DNA of 64,000 nucleotides from Clostridia bacterium UC5.1-1E11 (GTDB taxonomy: Bacteria; Bacillota; Clostridia; Oscillospirales; Acutalibacteraceae), in NCBI GenBank assembly GCA_001305115.1, contig BCAA01000009.1, positions 1 to 64,000 of the forward strand, in the 5' to 3' direction. A program made the position numbers and the translations under genes. Shown in pieces: positions 57,581 through 64,000 of this stretch. The number at the start of each line of letters is the position of its first letter. Position 1 is the stretch's first letter. The notes beneath the pieces were generated by a model, which was not told the origin of the DNA, did not search any database, and worked only from the letters and a program-made list of their open reading frames with translations.

Positions 57581-59263
57581 CAGTTATCTCTCCCGGTTCT
57601 CTACAAAACTGCCGGATAATATGCTCTTTATTCTCCCCTAACGTAATCTGACGAATCATCCGCCGAATCTCCAAAACGGATGATGGCGCAACCGATAACT
57701 CATCCACCCCCAACGCGAGATAAAAACAAAGCAACGCTGAATCTGCAGCTGATTCTCCACAAATTTCGATTCGTATTCCATGCTTTTTAGCGTTCTTAAC
57801 CGCTATATCAATCATTCGTAGTACAGCTGGATGACGTGGATTATAAAGAGCGGTCACCGAAGGATTCATCCTATCCACAGCCAATGTATACTGTGTCAAA
57901 TCGTTTGTCCCAATGCTCAAAAAATCCACGTGGGATGCAAGTTTATCACTCAGCAAGACTGCAGCTGGCGTTTCTACCATCGCTCCAATCTCAATCCGAT
58001 CTGCCACCTCAATTCCCTGATCGGACAACTCTTTCTGTGCTTGTTGGAGCAATGTCTTCGCCCTTACGATCTCCTGTTCAGAGGTAATAATGGGAAACAT
58101 AATCGCAACACGGCCATATGCAGAAGCACGTAGTATTGCCCGAAGCTGTGTCATAAATAAACCAGGACGTCGCAAGCTAAACCGAATCGCCCGACATCCC
58201 ATGGCTGGATTGATTCGGTCACTATAGCGCCACTGACCAATTTCTGGTTCTTCACTGATGTCAAGCGTTCGAATGACGACACGTTTCCCATGCATTTTTC
58301 CAACACCATTTTATAAGCGCGGAATTGTCCTTCTTCAGAGCAATCCATGTTGCTGCCCAAATAGAGAAATTCTGTGCGCAACAGTCCAATTCCATCTGCA
58401 TCATTATCCAACACCTGTTGAACATCCTCTGCATGTCCGATGTTCGCATGTACATCGATACGGTAACCGTCTTTCGTTACAGAAGGACACCCCCGCAGTT
58501 CCCGCAAAGCACGCAAATGTAAAAAATACTGATACTGCCGGTCGCTATATTCCCTCAACGCCATCACGTCCGGGCTCAATACAACATCTCCGGTAAATCC
58601 ATCTACAATTACATTTTCTGCTTGAACCAGTCCTTTAAAGGATTCCTTTAGCCCTACAACAAATGGTATGCCTGCATTTCTCAGAAGTATAGCAGCATGT
58701 GAATAACAGGAACCATTTTGAGATAAAAAGGCCAGCACCTTCTTCCGATTGACCGTTACTACTTCGCTCGGCAAAAGCTCTTCAACTGCAATAATGCCCT
58801 TTCCAATACTCTCATCTAATGGTTCTACATTTTCCAAATTCAAGTAACGAAGCAGATGTCTCGATATATCCAAAATATCCGTATCGCGTGCGCGCATATA
58901 TTCATCTTCCATCTTAGAAAAAAGCTGATAGAAGTGTTGGGCAGTCATATATACAGCTGACTCGGCCGTCACATGATCCTGAAGGATGTGTTTCTGTATA
59001 TCTTCGAAAAAATCGTGATCTTCAAGAAGTAAAATATGGCTTTTAAAGATTAAGGAGTCTTCTGCCCCAAATTTCTGAAACGCTTGACGATAAAGCTGGC
59101 GAATGTTTTGTTCTGCGGCAATGCGAGCGGCATCCAAACGTTGAATTTCTACCTGTGCATCCTCGGATGACAAAAGATGTTCCGTCTGCGCATAAGGCTG
59201 CCGAATACAGAGTTTCCCAATAGCAATTCCTTTCGATGCAGCTACTCCTCGAATGCTACGCAT
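57567..59263 (-). CDS. ptsI: PTS enzyme I, frameshifted and with an unusual His loop
   Basis: Phosphoryl transfer from PEP to HPr at the head of sugar import. About 565 residues after adding one base at the T5 run (plus 58295-58299), which joins MVLEK to MHGKRVVIRTLDI. N-terminal HPr-binding domain (SRHLLRYLNLENVEPLDE) and phospho-His loop QNGSCYSHAAILLRNAGIPFVVG; the C-terminal PEP domain has GTNDLTQYTLAVDRMN and the reactive Cys in EICGESAADS. The His loop departs from the common GGxTSHxAIxAR (SCYSH, ILLR). HPr is not in the window. The 59264-59641 gap upstream is AT-rich with no gene. Confidence 0.88.
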
Positions 59264-59641
59264 ATTTTCACCTCCAATGCAACCTCAATTTCAAACTGTT
59301 ACACGGAGAAAACTTGAACTTACTGTTTCTCTCATCTTAGCGCAAGAGGACGGAGTATGTCAACCATTCTAAATTCTTAGGGAATCACTACTTCCCTACA
59401 ATAGGAACAAATCTTCCTTTTTCCTTTCTAATAAAAATATATTATTAATTTTTGTCTTTTTGATTCGAAAGGAAACCCGTTCATAACGGATACATTATAT
59501 CATTAAGCTGAAAATTCTTCTATAAGAGATGCAGAGAAGTCAAAAATTTTCTTCCTGATAATATAAATTTTTCTGATTATATTACATATCCTTCGCATAA
59601 CATGGAACTTCCCTCCAGGTTATATTTACTTCTACATTCAG

Positions 59642-59665
59642 ATTTCAATTTGCCAGGAGGGTAAC
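59642..59665 (-). CRISPR. Degenerate terminal CRISPR repeat
   Basis: ATTTCAAT is followed, after a deletion of about 9 nt that removes one palindrome arm, by AGGAGGGTAAC, matching the 3' part of the array repeat in 9 of 10 positions. The 35 nt between it and the first full repeat (59666-59700) has exactly the length of the other spacers. This is the trailer end of the array. Confidence 0.6.
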
Positions 59666-59700
59666 GTCTTATCGTCTTGAAAGAAGTCCACGTCTAAAGG

Positions 59701-60406
59701 ATTTCAATCCACACCCTCCGCATGGAGGGTGACAAAATACTCAAAATCATTACACATAGCTATATCATATTTCAATCCACACCCTCCGCATGGAGGGTGA
59801 CGCGGGAGCGGGTCATCGGTGACCTTGTCCTTGCTATTTCAATCCACACCCTCCGCATGGAGGGTGACACTCCGCTCTGCACCCGTTGTATGGATGCTCT
59901 GATATTTCAATCCACACCCTCCGCATGGAGGGTGACAAATCTTAATCCGTCAAGCCGCTGGACGACGTGATTTCAATCCACACCCTCCGCATGGAGGGTG
60001 ACTGTTCTAAATCTCGGGCGAGAACTTGAATTAGAAAAATTTCAATCCACACCCTCCGCATGGAGGGTGACCTGGTGGGCCGGTCTGATGATTCCACCAG
60101 GCATTATTTCAATCCACACCCTCCGCATGGAGGGTGACGATAGCGGCCTGAGCTGCCACAGCGGACACCAGATTTCAATCCACACCCTCCGCATGGAGGG
60201 TGACGGCATACCGATGATGAGGTTCGGCGTGGCGTCGTTATTTCAATCCACACCCTCCGCATGGAGGGTGACCTTGACCGGCCCAGGTTCTCAGCTCCCA
60301 GCCGGTATTTCAATCCACACCCTCCGCATGGAGGGTGACAGCTGTGGGAGGTCTCCGTTGTTACCTGGGCCATATTTCAATCCACACCCTCCGCATGGAG
60401 GGTGAC
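59701..60406 (-). CRISPR. Type I-C CRISPR array, 11 repeats and 10 spacers
   Basis: Eleven identical 33-nt repeats start at 59701, 59769, 59836, 59904, 59970, 60039, 60106, 60172, 60240, 60307 and 60374. Transcribed on the minus strand each begins GTCACCCTCC, folds ACCCTCC with GGAGGGT, and ends GGATTGAAAT, the type I-C repeat form. Spacers are 33-36 nt. The leader is on the cas2 side, so the newest spacer is at 60340-60373 and the oldest near 59734. Targets cannot be named without a search. Confidence 0.97.
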
Positions 60407-60582
60407 AGCAAATTCGCATAATAAATCATATAGTCTCAATTCAATTTTTATTAAATTGCAACTTATATGAAATTTTTAAATTTAACTACTCATTTAAAAT
60501 CTATCCTGCCTTAAATCGCAATATTCCAATATATGGTGCGAACCTCTCTAGTCTTTTTTGTTCCCTTTTCGTTCGCACTCAA
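60407..60582 (-). promoter_or_regulatory. CRISPR leader
   Basis: A 176-nt AT-rich stretch between cas2 and the array. It contains an inverted repeat GTGCGAAC (60536-60543) with GTTCGCAC (60571-60578), 27 nt apart, a feature also remembered from other type I-C leaders, where it may form a hairpin in the transcript or a protein site. The promoter for the pre-crRNA should lie between here and the first repeat, but no clear boxes stand out. Confidence 0.65.
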
Positions 60583-60873
60583 TTATATCATAAGAACTCC
60601 CTCCGCTTCATAGGTTGGTTTCGCACCTACATGTTCTACTTTTGTTTGATAATGATTTCCTAAATAGTAAAAACGTAGGCTATCCTTTTGGGGATCAATT
60701 ATTTGTTCAAGTAAATACTTTACTTTGCGGCATTGCGCTGCATCTAAGATACATTCAAACACAGAATTCTGTACGCGCTGTCCATAATTGATACATTGCT
60801 TTGCAACTTTTCGCAGTCGCTTCTTTCCCGCTTCTGTCTCTGTGTTGACATCATAAGTGATCAAGACCAACAT
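60583..60873 (-). CDS. cas2: CRISPR-associated endonuclease Cas2
   Basis: Structural partner of Cas1 in spacer integration. It has 96 residues, the short type I-C form: MLVLITYDVNTETEAGKKRLRKVAKQC with the ferredoxin-like start and Asp, VQNSVFECILDAAQ and SLRFYYLGNHYQ. The start at 60873 has GAGG 8 nt upstream; a longer reading from 60957 overlaps cas1 and lacks a site. Last cas gene before the leader. Confidence 0.95.
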   Translation of the reverse strand: MLVLITYDVNTETEAGKKRLRKVAKQCINYGQRVQNSVFECILDAAQCRKVKYLLEQIIDPQKDSLRFYYLGNHYQTKVEHVGAKPTYEAEGVLMI

Positions 60874-60883
60874 ACCCATTTCC

Positions 60884-61915
60884 TCATTTCCATAAAAATG
60901 GTGGATATTCCTCCAGGTCTCCCCGCAGGCAACGCCCCAACAACATTGCCTGTACATAAGGAACCAAGCCCCATGGAACTTTTTCTTGTAAAAAGGGATG
61001 TCGAATGAATTCCTGCTTTCTGGCTTGCCACCCGGCCAAAATCGCTTTTCGTGTTTCGTCGTTCATCCGAACAGCTCCCGTTTCCTGTTGGTAAAAGCCT
61101 TTCTCGGTAACAATCCGATTGTTAATTAGAGACAATACAAAACGGTCTGCAAAGACGCTACGCAATTCTTCCATCAGGTCTAATGCCAAGGAGGTTCTGC
61201 CAGGGCGTTCCCGGTGTAAAAAACCTATATAAGGATCTAAACCAACGGCTTCTAATGCAGAACAGCAATCGTTACATAGCAAGGTATATACAAAGGACAG
61301 TAATGCATTGACATTATCCATAGGCGGACGGCGATTTCTCCCATGAAAATAAAAGGCTTTTTTGTTTTGTAAGATTAGCTGGTCAAATACACGGAAGTAC
61401 TGTTCCGCCGACACTCCTTCCAATCCACGTAATTGTTCATCACTGATGCATTCACGAATTGTAGGCAACTGACCTCCCAGCTGTCTGGACACATTTTTCA
61501 ATGCAGCAACGTCTACTTGCATGGCATGATCCCTTGTGGCACGTTCCAAGACCCATCGGCTATTAAACACCTTACCAAAGATAAAGTTTCGTGCAAAACG
61601 AGTTCTGACCATCGGATCATCGGATGCCCGCACTTGTTGCAAACGCAAAAGAACATTCCCTTGTGATCTTCCACAGGCAGCCGCTAAAAAGCGTCCGTGA
61701 GGTGTCAAAAAAGCTAGACGGATACCATGTTCTGCACACGCCCCCATCAGTGCAGGACTCGCCCCTTTATAACCAAAATATAATATTTGCTCCAATGTAT
61801 GTAATGGTATCCTTAGCAGAAGTTCCTCTTCCCGATAAACCATCACATTTTGCCCTTCAAGTGCCAAATAGGTATCTGGCGACGTTACATACAGGGTATT
61901 TAGTAGTTTTCTCAC
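60884..61915 (-). CDS. cas1: CRISPR-associated integrase Cas1 (type I-C)
   Basis: Catalyses spacer insertion. The 343 residues have the metal triad Glu in LRGLEGVSAEQYFRVF, His in YIGFLHRERPGRTSLA and Asp/Glu in ALDLMEELRSVFADRF. The N-terminal beta domain starts MRKLLNTLYVTSPDTYLALEG, typical of I-C. Overlaps cas4 by 4 nt. Confidence 0.96.
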   Translation of the reverse strand: MRKLLNTLYVTSPDTYLALEGQNVMVYREEELLLRIPLHTLEQILYFGYKGASPALMGACAEHGIRLAFLTPHGRFLAAACGRSQGNVLLRLQQVRASDDPMVRTRFARNFIFGKVFNSRWVLERATRDHAMQVDVAALKNVSRQLGGQLPTIRECISDEQLRGLEGVSAEQYFRVFDQLILQNKKAFYFHGRNRRPPMDNVNALLSFVYTLLCNDCCSALEAVGLDPYIGFLHRERPGRTSLALDLMEELRSVFADRFVLSLINNRIVTEKGFYQQETGAVRMNDETRKAILAGWQARKQEFIRHPFLQEKVPWGLVPYVQAMLLGRCLRGDLEEYPPFLWK

Positions 61916-62580
61916 GATTCTTCCCCCAATAGATTGGATTCTATATAGCTCTTAACAGAGAGCCTTCCACATAGTTTGGGGAGACAGAGTTCTTTCAGAG
62001 AGCAGGCATTGCAGCTTTTGGACGGTCTCACTTTTGGTGTATAACGACGCTCTAAATAGCTATGCATTTCTTTTAGCATGATTTTCACCTGGTTTCGAAG
62101 TTCTTCTGTGAACACGACCTCTTCCCTGTGGCGACTTTCTCCATAAAATAAGAATCCTTTGGGAATGTCACAGGATAGCATTTCCTCCAAGCACATCCCT
62201 TGGCAACAAAGTTGCAAACGATCCGCATCAGATTTCTTAGGGCTTCCTCTCTTATATTCCACCGGAACAGGGAGCCACGTACCTTTATGATGGAACAAAA
62301 GGACTCCCTCCGGCGCTTGATGGAACTCCACTACATCACAAGTCCCGCTGACCCCCAAAGAAGATGAGTGAACTGCTAATCCACGAACCAGCAATTGTCC
62401 TCCCCGTTTCTCCGTGATTCGCTCGTCATGAGCGCGCTCGTGTAAAATCTCTCCTTCGACGGTCCGAAGATTCTCTGCCCACTGTTGTTCTATGTGGATC
62501 AATGCCCATTGCCGGCGGCAAAAACAAAAATGTTGGATGCCGGACAACTGTAAATAATCATCTTCTTCGTAAGTGCTCAT
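61912..62580 (-). CDS. cas4: CRISPR-associated exonuclease Cas4
   Basis: PD-(D/E)XK exonuclease that trims prespacers and checks the PAM. 222 residues: N-terminal cluster Cys in FCFCRRQWALIH, three C-terminal Cys in CNACSLKELCLPKLC, which together bind 4Fe-4S, and the nuclease core around VVEFHQAPEG and PVEYKRGSPKKSD. In I-C it is normally encoded between cas7 and cas1, as here. Overlaps both neighbours by 4 nt. Confidence 0.94.
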   Translation of the reverse strand: MSTYEEDDYLQLSGIQHFCFCRRQWALIHIEQQWAENLRTVEGEILHERAHDERITEKRGGQLLVRGLAVHSSSLGVSGTCDVVEFHQAPEGVLLFHHKGTWLPVPVEYKRGSPKKSDADRLQLCCQGMCLEEMLSCDIPKGFLFYGESRHREEVVFTEELRNQVKIMLKEMHSYLERRYTPKVRPSKSCNACSLKELCLPKLCGRLSVKSYIESNLLGEES

Positions 62581-63482
62581 ATCATCCTCTGACAGCTGAC
62601 ATGCTCAGGAATTGCAGCTTCATCTATACATACTTCATAGTCCGCATAGCTGCGCGCCGGAACATGTTCATCCCCCTCTCCCGTTTTCCTACGTTTTACA
62701 GTCACAGCATCAAACAATTTATAGGAAGGTGCATTTCCCAGTTCTGAGTCGTGTTTGAATACAATCAATTCTCGGACCGCCATTTTCCCACGTGCGGCAG
62801 AATGATCGTGCTCAAACATATTGATTATTGCTTCCCAAAGTAAATTGAGGTCCGCCTCGGTAAAGCCAGTGACCTTGCGAGCAAGATTGGCAGAGACGTA
62901 ACCTTCCGCCCGATAAAGACCATATGGAATGATGTGTTTACGCCCCATTTCGGTTCCTTTTTTCTCTGCATCCGCCTCTGTAGTAATTGCTACGCGGGTA
63001 ATCGTGACCTCCTGAGGGACAACCTGCTCAATACTTCGTGCAAAACCAATCTGTACGGGACCACGAATTTGCCCACAGTTTAAAGCCGCTTTCATAAAAG
63101 TTGTCATTACTGCGCCAAAGGTTCGAATGTCATAAAAATTTTCGCACATAAAATCACGGACACGTTCATCCAAGCGATTGTCTTTTTTCTTTGCTTCTTT
63201 GACCGTTTTTTCGTCTACGCCTAAATTGGCATATGCCTCTAAATCGCTTCGATTGAGCGGGATTCCCTCCTTAATATAGATGCGATACCCTTTTTCATTT
63301 TCCCGCACTGTCTCTACATAATTCCGAATCTTCCTCTTTAAACATACATCCGTCACCAAACCATATCCCGTTTCGGGATCAATGCGAGGCATATTTCCTG
63401 CATCTGGGTCCCCATTGGGATTCCCGTTCTCTACATCAAACAAGATAACAAACTCATAGCGATTTTTAATGATATCCGACAT
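62577..63482 (-). CDS. cas7: Cascade backbone protein Cas7c (Csd2)
   Basis: Backbone subunit that coats the crRNA spacer in the type I-C effector. It has 301 residues: YEFVILFDVENGNPNGDPDAGNMPRIDPETGYG is the RRM-like start characteristic of Csd2, then TDVCLKRKIRNYVETVR, FYDIRTFGAVMTTF and GQIRGPVQIGFARSI. It starts 3 nt after cas8c ends, with AGGAGG upstream. Confidence 0.95.
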   Translation of the reverse strand: MSDIIKNRYEFVILFDVENGNPNGDPDAGNMPRIDPETGYGLVTDVCLKRKIRNYVETVRENEKGYRIYIKEGIPLNRSDLEAYANLGVDEKTVKEAKKKDNRLDERVRDFMCENFYDIRTFGAVMTTFMKAALNCGQIRGPVQIGFARSIEQVVPQEVTITRVAITTEADAEKKGTEMGRKHIIPYGLYRAEGYVSANLARKVTGFTEADLNLLWEAIINMFEHDHSAARGKMAVRELIVFKHDSELGNAPSYKLFDAVTVKRRKTGEGDEHVPARSYADYEVCIDEAAIPEHVSCQRMI

Positions 63483-63485
63483 GCT

Positions 63486-63866
63486 TCATTCCTCCTCATT
63501 TATACGATCTTTTTTCTCATATCTCTTCTGTGTCTGATGGTAATATCCCAGCATAAACGCACTTTGTTCATTCAGGTTAAAATGTGTGGGCAATGTCTCT
63601 TGAATTTTATCGATCAATTCAATCAACTGCTTTTCCAAAGTAACTCCCAATCCACGCTTGTCGCGCAAAAGCACTTTCATATGACTTTGTTCCAAACGAA
63701 ACAATGTCGGAAATACGGAAGCAGGCGTTGCACATGCAGATGTTAAATACCGATCCTTAATCGTTGTGTTCAAATTCGGATTGGCAGCTTGTTGGATTCC
63801 CTCCAAAACAGAAAATAACCGTCCAAGTACATAGGGAAGGTAGTCCGACTGTTCATTTAGTCTCAC
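63486..63866 (-). CDS. cas11: Probable Cas11c, internal translation product of cas8c
   Basis: Within the cas8c frame, AAGGAGG (63875-63881) lies exactly 8 nt before an in-frame GTG (63866). Starting there gives 126 residues (MRLNEQSDYLPYVLG to RINEEE), about 14 kDa, the size of the Cas11c small subunit that type I-C systems are known to make by internal initiation in cas8c. It would supply the belly subunits of the effector without a separate gene. The perfect ribosome site inside a coding sequence, at the expected place, is the evidence. Confidence 0.72.
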   Translation of the reverse strand: MRLNEQSDYLPYVLGRLFSVLEGIQQAANPNLNTTIKDRYLTSACATPASVFPTLFRLEQSHMKVLLRDKRGLGVTLEKQLIELIDKIQETLPTHFNLNEQSAFMLGYYHQTQKRYEKKDRINEEE

Positions 63867-64000
63867 CCAAGATTCCTCCTTATTCATTTGTTGATCTGGT
63901 TTGATGCGAAAATCTTTATACCCACTTTTGATTAGTGTTGCTTTGAGGATGGCAGCCTGTCCCCGTGTGATTCCACATTCTGCACGAATTCGCAAAAGCA
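63486..64000 (-). CDS. cas8c: Cascade large subunit Cas8c (Csd1), C-terminal part only
   Basis: The gene enters from the right edge; about 171 C-terminal residues are visible. They match the Csd1 tail: LPYVLGRLFSVLEGIQQAANP, NTTIKDRYLTSACATPASVFP and SAFMLGYYHQTQKRYEKK. Cas8c recognises the PAM in the effector. cas5c and cas3 should precede it beyond the window. Confidence 0.93.
   Translation of the reverse strand, partial: LLRIRAECGITRGQAAILKATLIKSGYKDFRIKPDQQMNKEESWVRLNEQSDYLPYVLGRLFSVLEGIQQAANPNLNTTIKDRYLTSACATPASVFPTLFRLEQSHMKVLLRDKRGLGVTLEKQLIELIDKIQETLPTHFNLNEQSAFMLGYYHQTQKRYEKKDRINEEE

Noticed and set aside
59722-60405. Open reading frames running through the CRISPR repeats
   Set aside because: They repeat the same peptide every ~67 nt because they translate the repeats; no ribosome sites, and the array explains them.
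1-64000. tRNA or rRNA genes
   Set aside because: I found no cloverleaf with a GTTCRA-type T-loop and no rRNA-like stretch on either strand by eye; a tRNA scan would settle it.

Overview
The window reads as a chromosomal segment of an anaerobic, endospore-forming member of the Clostridia, probably Oscillospirales/Ruminococcaceae-like; this is inferred from gene content and family resemblance, not from any search. Supporting signs are the sporulation cluster yabM-mazG-hup-rqcP-yabP-yabQ-divIC-yabR, a PolC-type replicase, c-di-AMP synthesis (CdaA/CdaR), a long Rel, HemZ, a class I fumarase alpha subunit, a CD1247-type zinc-ribbon protein and a raiA-motif RNA candidate. Almost everything is on the minus strand; the plus-strand exceptions are an XRE/ImmA cassette with a small membrane protein (9.3-10.9 kb), a thioesterase (53.7 kb) and a possible 31-residue ORF next to it.

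Layout, left to right: 0-4 kb, one copy of a hairpin RNA family, a GHL10 lipoprotein and a membrane nucleotide-sugar dehydratase. 4-6.5 kb, a NitT/TauT-type ABC importer. 6.6-9 kb, CD1247-type protein, efp, aroQ, yqeG and the short rpsU gene. 9.2-10.9 kb, an autoregulated-looking XRE/ImmA pair. 11.2-17.7 kb, a histidine operon hisZ-G-D-C-B-A-I-E without hisH or hisF. 17.8-20.6 kb, a YjjG-type phosphatase, a TIR-Sel1 repeat protein and a gamma carbonic anhydrase-like protein. 20.6-31.4 kb, the growth cluster pyrH-frr-uppS-cdsA-dxr-rseP-ispG-polC. 31.9-34.7 kb, hpf with its leader RNA, fumarase alpha and an amidohydrolase. 34.8-40 kb, the sporulation/division cluster. 40-48 kb, a zinc-ribbon protein, a nucleoside kinase, hemZ, an MBL hydrolase, rel and recJ. 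48-53 kb, cdaA-cdaR, a cysteine desulfurase with DUF3343, and a fused ispDF. 53-59 kb, two more hairpin RNA copies, the thioesterase, a cytidylate-kinase-like protein, topB and ptsI. 59.6-64 kb, a type I-C CRISPR array with cas2, cas1, cas4, cas7c and the 3' part of cas8c; cas5c and cas3 are expected beyond the right edge.

The isoprenoid genes (dxr, ispDF, ispG) and uppS together point to MEP-pathway supply of undecaprenyl phosphate for the envelope. CapD-like, SpoVB-like, DivIC, YabP/Q and CdaA fit the same wall and spore theme.

A caution for any user: sixteen conserved genes carry nineteen apparent single-base frameshifts, mostly in short homopolymers. The breadth of affected genes, several normally essential, suggests indel errors in the assembly rather than real decay. 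I give the full span of each such gene and state where the frame changes.

The least ordinary items are a three-copy hairpin RNA family with a compensatory base-pair change, a two-copy structured repeat resembling a non-autonomous IS200/IS605 end, a TIR-Sel1 protein, and an internal ribosome binding site in cas8c that would produce Cas11c.
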